From contig DFTH01000006.1 of NCBI GenBank assembly GCA_002379425.1, forward strand, positions 1 through 27,983: 27,983 nt of DNA, written 5' to 3'. This DNA is from Prevotella sp. UBA4217 (lineage in GTDB: Bacteria > Bacteroidota > Bacteroidia > Bacteroidales > Bacteroidaceae). Shown in pieces: positions 14,071-22,115 of this stretch (position 1 is its first letter; every line of letters starts with the position of its first letter). A model generated the notes under the pieces. That model was given only the letters and a program-made list of their open reading frames with translations. It was not told the DNA's origin and did not search any database. Position numbers and translations under genes: made by a program.

Positions 14071-15951
14071 GGTATAGCCATAGAGGCCTGAGCGGTAATT
14101 CGAGAGGAATTCCTTACCCTCTTCGAGCGAGATCTTTCCCTGCTTAACGCTCTTGGCCACCCATACCTCCAGTTGGCGCACGAGTTTCTTTGGATCGTAC
14201 TGCACGTAGTCGAGCACCTCGGCGACAGTCTCACCGTCGATAATCTGGTCAATGTGGTAAGAGCCGTCTTTCTCGGAGATATGTACGGCATTGGTGTCAC
14301 CGAAGAGATTATGCATGTCGCCCAGGATCTCCTGATAGGCTCCTACGAGGAAGACACCGAGGTAGTAGGGCTCATTCTTTCGCAGGGGATGGACTGGCAG
14401 GGAATGTGAGTTGATGCGGTTGGTGACGAAACTGGCAATCTTGCCGTCGGAGTCGCAGGTGATGTCCTGGATGGTGGCATTGCGGGTAGGCCGCTCGTCG
14501 AGCCGCTGGATGGGCATGATGGGGAAGAGTTGGTCGATAGCCCATGAGTCGGGCAGGCTCTGGAAGAGCGAGAAGTTGCAGAAATACTTGTCAGCCAGGA
14601 GTTTGTCGATGTTCATCAGTTCTTCGGGAATATGCTTCAGACTCTTGGTCAGGATATTGATCTCGTGGCAGACGCTCCAGTACATGGCCTCAATCTCCGC
14701 ACGGGTCTTCAGATCGACGATGCCATGGGAGAACAGGTCGAGGACCTCTTCACGGATCTGCTCCGCATCATGCCAGTCCTCAAGCACGTTGCGCGGCGAG
14801 AGGTTGTCCCAGATATCATAGAGGTCCTTGACCAACTGGTGGGCATTCTCGTCGGGCTCATATTCCTCGGGCATCTCCGGCAGCGAGGCCGTCTCCAGCA
14901 CGTCGATGATGAGCACGGAGTGGTGGGCAGCCAGTGAGCGTCCGCTCTCAGTGATGATATTGGGGTGGGGCAGGTCGTTCTTGTTGGCGGCCTCTACGAA
15001 GGTGTAGATACAGTCGTTGACGTACTCCTGAATGCTGTAGTTGACCGACGACTCGCTCGACGGGGAACGGGTACCGTCGTAATCGACGCCGAGACCACCG
15101 CCACAGTCCACGAAATCCACGTTATAGCCCATCTTATGGAGTTGGATATAGAACTGTGAGGCTTCGCGGAGAGCCGTCTGGATACGGCGAATCTTCGTGA
15201 TCTGACTACCGATATGGAAATGGATGAGGCGCAGGCAGTCGCGCATGTCCTTCTTGTCAAGCATGTCCAGGGCTTCAAGGAGTTCGGCACTCGTCAGTCC
15301 GAACTTCGAGGCATCCCCGCCGCTTTCCTCCCATTTGCCGCTGCCGCTGGAAGCCAGTTTGATGCGGATGCCGATGTTGGGACGCACATTCATCTTCTTC
15401 GCCACCTTGGCAATAATCTCCAATTCATTGAGTTTCTCCACGACGATGAAGATGCGCTTGCCCATCTTCTGGGCCAGCAAGGCCAGTTCGATGTACCCTT
15501 GATCTTTGTAGCCGTTGCAGACAATGATGGAATCGCTCTGGCACTGTACGGCGATGACGGCATGCAACTCTGGCTTGGAGCCTGCCTCTACGCCGAGGTT
15601 GAACTTCTTGCCGTGGGAGATAATCTCCTCGACAACAGGTTGTATCTGGTTGACCTTAATAGGATAGACCACGTAGTTCTCTCCTTTGTAATCGTATTCC
15701 TCGGCTGCCTTCTTAAAACAACTCCATGTCTTTTCGATACGGTTGTCAAGGATATCGGGAAAGCGGAGCAGTACCGGAGGGGTGACGTCACGCAGGGCCA
15801 GTTCATCCATCACTTCGCGCAGGTCGATCTGCGTCTGGTTCTTACACGGCGTGACATAGACATTGCCTTTGTCGTTGATGCCGAAATAGGAGGTACCCCA
15901 ACCGTTAATGTTGTAGAGTTCCTTTGAGTCGTCTGTGGTCCATTTCTTCAT
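14059..15951 (-). CDS. speA: Biosynthetic arginine decarboxylase
   Basis: 630 residues, the normal length. A PLP-dependent fold-type III enzyme that converts arginine to agmatine for polyamine synthesis. VVYPIKVNQ holds the PLP lysine (Lys99). Other family landmarks are GVEAGSKPEL, HFHIGSQI, VDCGGGLGVDYDGT (phosphate-binding Gly-rich stretch), ESGRSLAAHHSVL and VCHEIN. The C-terminal region, including RKNEPYYLGVFLVGAYQEILGDMHNLFGD, is complete. It lies 36 bases after aroK and 43 before argB on the same strand. Arginine synthesis and consumption genes side by side suggest shared control, though no regulator site is obvious. Confidence 0.96.
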   Translation of the reverse strand: MKKWTTDDSKELYNINGWGTSYFGINDKGNVYVTPCKNQTQIDLREVMDELALRDVTPPVLLRFPDILDNRIEKTWSCFKKAAEEYDYKGENYVVYPIKVNQIQPVVEEIISHGKKFNLGVEAGSKPELHAVIAVQCQSDSIIVCNGYKDQGYIELALLAQKMGKRIFIVVEKLNELEIIAKVAKKMNVRPNIGIRIKLASSGSGKWEESGGDASKFGLTSAELLEALDMLDKKDMRDCLRLIHFHIGSQITKIRRIQTALREASQFYIQLHKMGYNVDFVDCGGGLGVDYDGTRSPSSESSVNYSIQEYVNDCIYTFVEAANKNDLPHPNIITESGRSLAAHHSVLIIDVLETASLPEMPEEYEPDENAHQLVKDLYDIWDNLSPRNVLEDWHDAEQIREEVLDLFSHGIVDLKTRAEIEAMYWSVCHEINILTKSLKHIPEELMNIDKLLADKYFCNFSLFQSLPDSWAIDQLFPIMPIQRLDERPTRNATIQDITCDSDGKIASFVTNRINSHSLPVHPLRKNEPYYLGVFLVGAYQEILGDMHNLFGDTNAVHISEKDGSYHIDQIIDGETVAEVLDYVQYDPKKLVRQLEVWVAKSVKQGKISLEEGKEFLSNYRSGLYGYTYLE

Positions 15952-15987
15952 AAGGCTTAGGTAATGAGTGAATTGATTGAAACGTTA

Positions 15988-16515
15988 TTATACATTCAGC
16001 AGTTCGCGGAGTCTGGCGATACTGATCTTGATCTTCTCGTAATTGTCCATCAGGCTGACGTCCAGCGTATATTGGGCTTTCGAGTAGTAGGGCTCACGCT
16101 TCTCCAACTGCTCCTGGATAAAGTTGATCAGTTGTTCAGGCGTCTTTCCTTTCAGCAGCGGGCGTTCGACCTTCCCCATCAGCAGGTGTTTGTAAAGCAC
16201 CTCTGGGTCTGCCTTCAGATAGACCACTTGCCCCTGTTGGTTCAGATAGTCCATATTGTCGAAGAAACAGGGTGTGCCGCCACCGCAACTGATGATGACA
16301 TCCTCAAACTCCGCCACCTCGTGGAGCATGTTGTACTCTATCTTCCTGAACCCCTCCTCACCGCGCTCAGCGAAGATCTGTGCCACGCTCTTCCGCATCC
16401 GGCTCTCGATATACCAGTCGAGATCATAGAAGGTGACGCCCAGTTCCTTGGAGAGTGCCTTTCCGACGGTGGTCTTCCCGGCGCCCATGTAGCCTATCAG
16501 GATAATCCGCATCAT
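15988..16515 (-). CDS. aroK: Shikimate kinase
   Basis: 175 residues. Phosphorylates shikimate at the 3-position in aromatic amino-acid synthesis. The P-loop is GYMGAGKTTVG; DLDWYIE (shikimate/Mg-binding Asp), FRKIE and SCGGGTPCF (the GGG shikimate loop) are present, and the lid has an ERPLLKG arginine. The start is MMRIILIGYMG, with ATGs at 16515 and 16512. Only one base separates it from the topA stop, so it is coupled to topA. Confidence 0.95.
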   Translation of the reverse strand: MMRIILIGYMGAGKTTVGKALSKELGVTFYDLDWYIESRMRKSVAQIFAERGEEGFRKIEYNMLHEVAEFEDVIISCGGGTPCFFDNMDYLNQQGQVVYLKADPEVLYKHLLMGKVERPLLKGKTPEQLINFIQEQLEKREPYYSKAQYTLDVSLMDNYEKIKISIARLRELLNV

Positions 16516-16516
16516 G

Positions 16517-18829
16517 TCAGTTCTTCTTTGCTGGTACGGCCTGGATAACTTTCATGCACTCGTCGTATGTCAGTTGTGCGGCTTTCTCATGCAGGCTCTT
16601 AGGCAGGCGGTAGTTCTTGCCGTCGTAGGCCAGATAAGGACCATAGCGACCGTTGAGCACTTCCAGTTTCGGGTCCTCGAGGAAGAATTTCAGATGCTTC
16701 TGGTTGTCCTGCTCGCGCTTCTCTTCAATGAGGGCGATGGCCTCGTCGAGCGTGATCGTCATGGGGTCAGCACCTTTAGGCAGGGAGGTGTATTTGCGGT
16801 TATGGAGGATATACGGGCCGAAGCGTCCGGTGCCGATGGTGACGGGCTTATGCTCGTAGTCTCCCAGTTCACGGGGCAACTTGAACAGTTCGAGTGCATC
16901 GTTGAGGGTGATGGTCTCCATGCTCTGGTCCTTGGGCAGTTGGGCAAACTGTGGCTTGTCTTTGTCGTCGGCGGTACCAATCTGGACCACGGGACCGAAG
17001 CGCCCGATCTTCACGAAGACGGGGCGACCGCTCTTCGGGTCGATACCGAGTTCGCGTTCACCGGCCTTGTGCTCTTTACGGCTGTTCATGGTCTTATCCA
17101 CCTCTGGCATGAAGTCGTCGTAGAACGTCTGCATCATGTCCGTCCATTTCTCTTCTCCCTCGGCAATCCGGTCGAAGTCCTGTTCCACCTTGGCGGTGAA
17201 ATTGTAGTCCATGATATCATTGAAGTTGTCCATCAGGAAGTCGTTCACCACGATGCCGATATCTGTAGGTATGAGTTTTCCCTTCTCTGAGCCGACGACT
17301 TCCTTGCGGGTCTTCTGAGTGACCTGCTTGCCCTTCAGCGTGATGATCGTGAACGAGCGTTCTTCGCCTTTCTTGTCTCCCTTCTGTACGTATTCGCGTT
17401 GCTGGATGGTGGAGATGGTGGGCGCGTATGTTGATGGGCGACCAATGCCCAGTTCCTCCATCTTGTGTACGAGACTGGCTTCGGTGTATCGCTGCGGTCC
17501 TTGACTGGAGCGCTCTGTGGCGGTGATCTCCCGGCGTGTCAGTTCCTGTCCTTTCTTCATCGGTGGGAGCAGATGGCCAAACTCCTCCTGTTGTTCGTCA
17601 TCTTCTGCTGATTCCCGATAGACCTTGATGAAACCGTCGAACTTGACGACCTCTCCCTGGGCGACGAACTGTTCGCCGGTGGTGCTGATGCTGATGTTGG
17701 CCGTGGTCTTCTCTATCTCGGCATCGGCCATCTGACTGGCTATCGTGCGTTTCCAGATCAGTTCGTATAGGCGCTTCTCCTGGACAGTGCCCTCAATCTC
17801 TGGCTGATCCATATAGGTGGGACGGATAGCCTCATGGGCCTCTTGGGCACCCTTTGAACTGGTGTGGTACTGACGGGGCTTGCTATAGTCCTGTCCATAC
17901 AGGTTTGTAATCTCTTCCTTGCTGGCACCGAGACAAAGTTTTGAGAGGTTCACGGAGTCGGTACGCATATAGGTGATGCGTCCGTTCTCATACAGGTGCT
18001 GGGCTACCATCATGGTCTGCGACACCGTGAAGCCCAGTTTGCGGGCAGCCTCTTGCTGAAGGGTTGAGGTTGTGAATGGGGGTGCCGGAGTGCGCTTCAC
18101 GGGTTTCTTCGTGATGCTTTCCACGGTGTAGGTGGCTTCCTTGCACTTCTCCAGGAATGCGTTCACCTCCTCTTCCGTCTTGAAACGGCTGGCGAGCATG
18201 GCCTTGACTTCGGTGGCCGAGCCGTCGGCATTGGTGATGGCGAAGATGCCGTTCACGCTATAGTAGGTCTCACTCTTGAAATTCTGGATTTCCCTTTCCC
18301 GTTCTACGATGAGGCGCACGGCCACGCTCTGCACACGTCCGGCAGAGAGGGCGGGCTTCACCTTGCGCCACAGCACCGGAGAGAGTTTGAAGCCCACGAT
18401 ACGGTCGAGCACGCGTCGGGCCTGCTGGGCGTTCACCAGGTTCATATCCAGGTGGCGGGGATGCTCGATAGCCTCCAGGATGGCGGGTTTCGTAATCTCG
18501 TGGAAGACGATACGGTTGGTCTTCTGCTTGTCCAGTCCCAGCACTTCGCACAGGTGCCAGGAGATGGCTTCTCCTTCACGGTCCTCATCGGATGCGAGCC
18601 ATACCTTCTCGGCTTTCTCTGCCTTAGAGCGCAGGTCGGCTACCAGTTTGGCCTTCTCGTCGGGAATCTCATATTCCGGTTCCAGTGTCACTTCGTCGAT
18701 ACTGAGTTCTTTCTTCTTCAGATCACGGATATGGCCGTAACTCGACATCACCTTGAAGTCCTTTCCCAAGAACTTCTCAATCGTCTTAGCCTTGGCTGGA
18801 GACTCGACAATCACTAAGTTTTTTTGCAT
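16517..18829 (-). CDS. topA: DNA topoisomerase I
   Basis: 770 residues from MQKNLVIVESPAKAKTIE, the standard opening; an in-frame ATG at 18862 would overlap the promoter and is rejected. Relaxes negative supercoils as a type IA enzyme. The Toprim domain holds VIVESPAKAKT and SDEDREGEAISWHL. The active-site tyrosine is in GRITYMRTDSVNL (Tyr287). The C-terminus has three GRxGP modules (GRFGPVVQ, GRFGPYIL, GRYGPYLAYDG) of the Toprim-associated C-terminal type instead of four-Cys zinc ribbons, as is usual in Bacteroidetes. It heads a same-strand run topA-aroK-speA-argB. Confidence 0.97.
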   Translation of the reverse strand: MQKNLVIVESPAKAKTIEKFLGKDFKVMSSYGHIRDLKKKELSIDEVTLEPEYEIPDEKAKLVADLRSKAEKAEKVWLASDEDREGEAISWHLCEVLGLDKQKTNRIVFHEITKPAILEAIEHPRHLDMNLVNAQQARRVLDRIVGFKLSPVLWRKVKPALSAGRVQSVAVRLIVEREREIQNFKSETYYSVNGIFAITNADGSATEVKAMLASRFKTEEEVNAFLEKCKEATYTVESITKKPVKRTPAPPFTTSTLQQEAARKLGFTVSQTMMVAQHLYENGRITYMRTDSVNLSKLCLGASKEEITNLYGQDYSKPRQYHTSSKGAQEAHEAIRPTYMDQPEIEGTVQEKRLYELIWKRTIASQMADAEIEKTTANISISTTGEQFVAQGEVVKFDGFIKVYRESAEDDEQQEEFGHLLPPMKKGQELTRREITATERSSQGPQRYTEASLVHKMEELGIGRPSTYAPTISTIQQREYVQKGDKKGEERSFTIITLKGKQVTQKTRKEVVGSEKGKLIPTDIGIVVNDFLMDNFNDIMDYNFTAKVEQDFDRIAEGEEKWTDMMQTFYDDFMPEVDKTMNSRKEHKAGERELGIDPKSGRPVFVKIGRFGPVVQIGTADDKDKPQFAQLPKDQSMETITLNDALELFKLPRELGDYEHKPVTIGTGRFGPYILHNRKYTSLPKGADPMTITLDEAIALIEEKREQDNQKHLKFFLEDPKLEVLNGRYGPYLAYDGKNYRLPKSLHEKAAQLTYDECMKVIQAVPAKKN

Positions 18830-18859
18830 ACTTTGTCTCGTTTTATTTCTTACGGGCTG

Positions 18860-18867
18860 CAAAAGTA
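18860..18867 (-). promoter_or_regulatory. topA: -7 box of topA
   Basis: The minus strand reads TACTTTTG, an exact TAnnTTTG match, 30 bases before the ATG at 18829. There is no TTTG at the expected distance. The Nudix gene upstream ends at 18917, so readthrough into topA is also possible; no terminator is seen between them. Confidence 0.55.
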
Positions 18868-18916
18868 AGCAAAAAAGTTGCTCTCACCTTATATATATAG
18901 AGGAATTTTGTATTTC

Positions 18917-19441
18917 TTAACAATTTTGTTGCAGGAAACGGTGAACAGCCTCACGGATAGAGCGCAGTCCGAAGCGCTCCACATAGACCTCTCTGAGAGG
19001 CAGCCAGGTACATTCCGCCGCATCGTCACCTGCGAGGGTCGTCTCATCGTCGGTATGGCAGAGGTAGAACATGTCGAGGGTATGGATATCCATGCCTGAA
19101 TAGCGATAGATGTTGGGGATGGAGAAGAGGTATTTCACCTCTTGGATGTCGAGGCCTGTCTCTTCCTTGATCTCGCGGATCATGCCATGCTCGCCCGACT
19201 CTCCGTTATCGACGAAGCCTCCAGGGAGGTCGAGGGTACCCTTGGCAGGCTCCTTTCCCCTGCGTACCACCAGCAGTTCGCCCTTGCTGTTGAGGATAAA
19301 GGCAGCCGTTGACGAACTGGGGTTCTGGTAATAGGTGAACCCGCAGTTCGAACAATGCTTGCTCTTGAAGTTGTGAATCTCGAACAACTCACTGCCACAC
19401 TTCGGACAGTATCTGAATATTTCTAATGGGTGGTGCTGCAT
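18917..19441 (-). CDS. Zinc-ribbon Nudix hydrolase
   Basis: 174 residues. An N-terminal zinc ribbon (Cys12, Cys15, Cys30, Cys33) precedes a Nudix domain with a complete Nudix box: GFVDNGE, seven residues, REIKEETG (75-96). Such proteins hydrolyse nucleoside diphosphate-X compounds. The ribbon recalls NudC-type NADH pyrophosphatases, but the NudC SQPWPFPxS motif is absent, so the substrate is open. The gene starts five bases after the stop of the SGNH esterase gene, so the two are co-transcribed. Confidence 0.9.
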   Translation of the reverse strand: MQHHPLEIFRYCPKCGSELFEIHNFKSKHCSNCGFTYYQNPSSSTAAFILNSKGELLVVRRGKEPAKGTLDLPGGFVDNGESGEHGMIREIKEETGLDIQEVKYLFSIPNIYRYSGMDIHTLDMFYLCHTDDETTLAGDDAAECTWLPLREVYVERFGLRSIREAVHRFLQQNC

Positions 19442-19446
19442 AGTCC

Positions 19447-20898
19447 TTACCAGTTGTCCGTGCGGAAGGGGAAGAGTGGCAGGTTGGCACCGTTCTTCAT
19501 GTTACCGAGTTGGAAATTCTTGAAACAGTAGCGTACGGCCACTGGGGCCTTTACCTTGTCGGAGGTCAGTTTGAGGGCTTCGTCCCAGTAGCCGCCGCCC
19601 TCACGCCAGAAGTGCTGGGCGGTAGCAGGATAGAAGACCTGATCCTCACCGGCAATCTCAAAGCCTTGGATATCCTCGAAGGGAGCGTCGGTGTGGTAAT
19701 TGTTGTCCAGATGGATATAGACGGCATCTCCGTCGATCTTCATGTCTTTGTAATTAGAACTCTTGTAGAGCAGTCCCTCGAAGCCGTAGTCACGGTTCAG
19801 GGCCGTATAGGCCAGGCGCTCGCCCACCTGTTGCTTCTGCGTGGGATGGATCTGCGTGAATTCGTAGGGATAGACAAGGTCGTTGGTGCAGACGAGCGAA
19901 CTATTGGGGATGATCTGCGCTGCCTTGTACTGCTGTTCCCTGAGCAGGGCGCCACTGATCTTGTTGACATCATCGTCGTAGGCGTATGGGGCTATCTGCA
20001 CGAAATAGAAGGGGATCTCCCCCAGACCGAACTGGCTACGCCACTGATCTACAAGGAGTTTCATGCGCTCAGAGTACTGGTCACCAGGATCGCCCACGTT
20101 CGAGCAGCCTTGGTAATAGAGGATACCTTTCACGGTGTAGTTCAGGATAGGGTTGAACGTCCCGTTGCCCCATAGCATAGAGCGGTGGTAGTCCCACTTG
20201 GCCCATCTCTTGCAGATCTCCACGGAGTCTGTAGGGTCATTGGTATATTTCTGAAGATTCTCCTTCGTCAGCCAACTCTCCACGCGTGACCCGCCCTTGT
20301 TGGCTTCGATCAGTCCAATGGGGATATTCAGGGCCTGGTGCATCGTACGGGCAAAGAAATAGCCTGTTGCAGAGAATTCGCCAACGGTATTGGGCGAGCA
20401 GACGCGCCACTCGCACGGGGCATCATCCTGTGGCTCGGCACGCATCACGCTGGGAATCTTCACAGAGCGCACGCCCGTATGGTTGGCAGCATCGATGACC
20501 ACCTGGTTGTAGTCCTTCACGGGGCACATCCAGAAGCCCTTCACGGGCATCTCCATGTTCGACTGTCCGGCGCATACCCATACCTCGCCCGCGAGTACAT
20601 TATTAATAGTGAGCGGCTCTCCATCATCGAACGTGATGCTCAGCGGCTCGTACGAGGCCTTGGGTGTCTGAACCTTCACCAGCCACTTGCCGTCCTTGCC
20701 GACCTTGGCCGTCGCCACCTGATCGCTCCAGGACGTGGTGACCTTCACCGTCTTACCCGGTTCTGCCCAGCCCCAGAGGCGGGCGTCCGTCTGCTGTTGT
20801 AATACCATGTTGTCGCAGATGATGTGCGGCAGTCTAACCTTGGCCTGCGCACTGATCGTCAGTGTCGTGAGCGCCAGAATCGTCAGAATCTTCTTCAT
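19447..20898 (-). CDS. SGNH carbohydrate acetylesterase, sialate O-acetylesterase family
   Basis: 483 residues with a signal peptide (1-19, cleavage near AQA), so it is periplasmic or secreted. GQSNM (Ser113) is the nucleophile block, YYQGCSNVG holds the Gly/Asn oxyanion region and IHPTQK (His351) the catalytic His. The usual Asp of a DxxH motif is not there: the residue three before His351 is Thr. Family members remove O-acetyl groups from sialic acids or from plant xylan, and which applies here cannot be told. It is divergent from a second esterase (20984-21814), which favours plant-polysaccharide deacetylation; this is an inference. Confidence 0.9.
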   Translation of the reverse strand: MKKILTILALTTLTISAQAKVRLPHIICDNMVLQQQTDARLWGWAEPGKTVKVTTSWSDQVATAKVGKDGKWLVKVQTPKASYEPLSITFDDGEPLTINNVLAGEVWVCAGQSNMEMPVKGFWMCPVKDYNQVVIDAANHTGVRSVKIPSVMRAEPQDDAPCEWRVCSPNTVGEFSATGYFFARTMHQALNIPIGLIEANKGGSRVESWLTKENLQKYTNDPTDSVEICKRWAKWDYHRSMLWGNGTFNPILNYTVKGILYYQGCSNVGDPGDQYSERMKLLVDQWRSQFGLGEIPFYFVQIAPYAYDDDVNKISGALLREQQYKAAQIIPNSSLVCTNDLVYPYEFTQIHPTQKQQVGERLAYTALNRDYGFEGLLYKSSNYKDMKIDGDAVYIHLDNNYHTDAPFEDIQGFEIAGEDQVFYPATAQHFWREGGGYWDEALKLTSDKVKAPVAVRYCFKNFQLGNMKNGANLPLFPFRTDNW

Positions 20899-20927
20899 TT
20901 TTGTAGTTCGTTTTAAGTTTCTGCCTG

Positions 20928-20935
20928 CAAAGATA
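20928..20935 (-). promoter_or_regulatory. -7 box of the SGNH esterase-Nudix operon
   Basis: The minus strand reads TATCTTTG, 30 bases before the ATG at 20898. The -33 element is unclear. It overlaps the control region of the divergent esterase. Confidence 0.6.
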
Positions 20936-20957
20936 CAAATAATTCAACTATTTTTCG

Positions 20958-20965
20958 TAATTTTG
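20958..20965 (+). promoter_or_regulatory. -7 box of the alpha/beta-hydrolase gene
   Basis: TAATTTTG on the plus strand, 18 bases before the ATG at 20984, so the leader is only about ten bases. The -33 element is unclear. Confidence 0.55.
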
Positions 20966-20983
20966 CCAGCAAATTGTAGAAAA

Positions 20984-21814
20984 ATGAAGAAACTAAACAT
21001 GATCATGCTGCTGCTGGCCTTTTCAGCAGTGGCGTTAGCACAGAATGTAACGAACATGGAACTATGGCCAAAAGGAGCGCCAAACTCAAATGGTGACGAG
21101 AATGACAAAGCGGAACTGACCGTCTATCTGCCCGATGCAGGAAAGGCTACGGGGCGTGCCGTCGTGTGCTGTCCCGGTGGGGGCTATACCCATCTGGCCA
21201 TGGATCATGAGGGACACCAGTGGGCCACGTTCTTCAACAACCAGGGCATCGCCCTCATCGTGTTGAAATACCGTATGCCTCATGGTAATCCACGAGTCCC
21301 CATCGCCGATGCGGAGCAGGCGATGAAGGTGGTGCGTCAGCATGCTGCGGAATGGCATATCAATCGCCAGGACGTGGGTATCATGGGCTTCTCGGCCGGT
21401 GGGCACCTGGCCTCCACCATAGCCACCCACTCCAAGGGAGAGGCTGCGCCCAACTTCCAGATACTTTTCTATCCCGTCATCACGATGGACCTGGGCTTCA
21501 CCCACAAAGGCTCTCACGACAGTCTGCTGGGGACGGACCATTCCAAGAAAGAGATGAGGCGGCTTGAGGCCGAATACAGTAGTGAGGTGCAGGTGAACCG
21601 TACGACCTCACGCGCCTTCCTCGCCCTCTCCGACGACGACAAGGCGGTGCCCGCCGCCAATGGCTTCAGTTACTACCAGCAACTGTATAAGCATGATGTG
21701 CCGGCCTCTATCCATATCTATCCGACGGGAGGACATGGCTGGGGCTACCGGGAGACATTTGCCTATCACTACCAGATGCTCTTCGAGTTGAAGGGCTGGC
21801 TGGAGAGTTTCTGA
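20984..21814 (+). CDS. Secreted alpha/beta-hydrolase esterase (BD-FAE/acetyl xylan esterase-like)
   Basis: 276 residues from MKKLNMIMLLL; the signal peptide ends near ALAQ (20), and an upstream in-frame extension to 20735 runs antisense through the neighbouring gene and is rejected. CCPGGGYTHLA gives the HGG-like oxyanion loop, GFSAGGHLAS the nucleophile elbow (Ser137), SDDDKAVP the acid and GGHGWG the His (251). The fold and motifs match bacterial carbohydrate esterases that remove acetyl or feruloyl groups from hemicellulose. The exact substrate is not shown. No terminator is visible after its stop. Confidence 0.9.
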   Translation: MKKLNMIMLLLAFSAVALAQNVTNMELWPKGAPNSNGDENDKAELTVYLPDAGKATGRAVVCCPGGGYTHLAMDHEGHQWATFFNNQGIALIVLKYRMPHGNPRVPIADAEQAMKVVRQHAAEWHINRQDVGIMGFSAGGHLASTIATHSKGEAAPNFQILFYPVITMDLGFTHKGSHDSLLGTDHSKKEMRRLEAEYSSEVQVNRTTSRAFLALSDDDKAVPAANGFSYYQQLYKHDVPASIHIYPTGGHGWGYRETFAYHYQMLFELKGWLESF

Positions 21815-21824
21815 AGAAGCCTTA

Positions 21825-21905
21825 TTATGGTTTCAGGGCCTCATAGATACTTTGTGCTGATACGCTAAACACAGAAGCGGCCGCCAGTAGGCAGGCAAAG
21901 AGCAT
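21825..21905 (-). CDS. Short ORF with secretion signal behind tRNA-Val, possible gene remnant
   Basis: 26 residues starting MLFACLLAAASVFSVSAQ and ending in eight more residues (SIYEALKP) before TAA. The N-terminal part looks exactly like a type I signal peptide with a SAQ cleavage site. The in-frame codons before the ATG read Ile-Lys-Arg (ATA AAA CGT), so the original start may have been a lost ATG. It lies 49 bases downstream of the tRNA-Val gene on the same strand and could be read from the tRNA promoter. It is either a decayed 5' end of a secreted-protein gene or a very small exported peptide. Confidence 0.4.
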   Translation of the reverse strand: MLFACLLAAASVFSVSAQSIYEALKP

Positions 21906-21954
21906 ACGTTTTATAAAAAAGGGAAGATAAAGATTGTAAATGCTAGTCTAATTG

Positions 21955-22028
21955 TGTCGACACTTGGATTCGGACCAAGGACCCCCACCATGTCAAGGTG
22001 ATACTCTAACCAACTGAGCTATGCCGAC
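21955..22028 (-). tRNA. tRNA-Val(GAC)
   Basis: 74 bases with acceptor GTCGGCA paired to TGTCGAC (one G-T), a D-arm AGCTCAGTTGGTTAGAGT, anticodon stem CACC/GGTG, loop TTGACAT giving GAC, a GGTCCGAATCC T-arm and discriminator A. CCA is not encoded. The T-loop has TCCGAAT rather than the usual TTCGAAT. Confidence 0.93.
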
Positions 22029-22049
22029 AATTTTGATTGTTTGCGGGTG

Positions 22050-22081
22050 CAAAGGTAAGCATAAGATTTCAAATATGCAAG
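22050..22081 (-). promoter_or_regulatory. Promoter of tRNA-Val
   Basis: TACCTTTG (22050-22057) on the minus strand, 21 bases before the tRNA 5' end. A CTTG (22078-22081) lies 20 bases upstream, three of four matches to the -33 TTTG. This -33 element sits inside the left arm of the hairpin at 22070-22108. Confidence 0.6.
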
Positions 22082-22108
22082 AATTTCAGCGAAATTCTTG
22101 CATATTTG
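22070..22108 (-). terminator. 18-bp perfect hairpin between the DUF4369 gene and tRNA-Val, probable terminator
   Basis: 22070-22087 and 22091-22108 are perfect reverse complements around a three-base loop; the stem is AT-rich (ATATGCAAGAATTT). It starts eight bases after the stop of the DUF4369 gene. There is no T-run after the stem on the minus strand, so it is not a classical terminator, and it overlaps the tRNA-Val -33 element. Confidence 0.6.
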
Positions 22109-22115
22109 TCATCAT

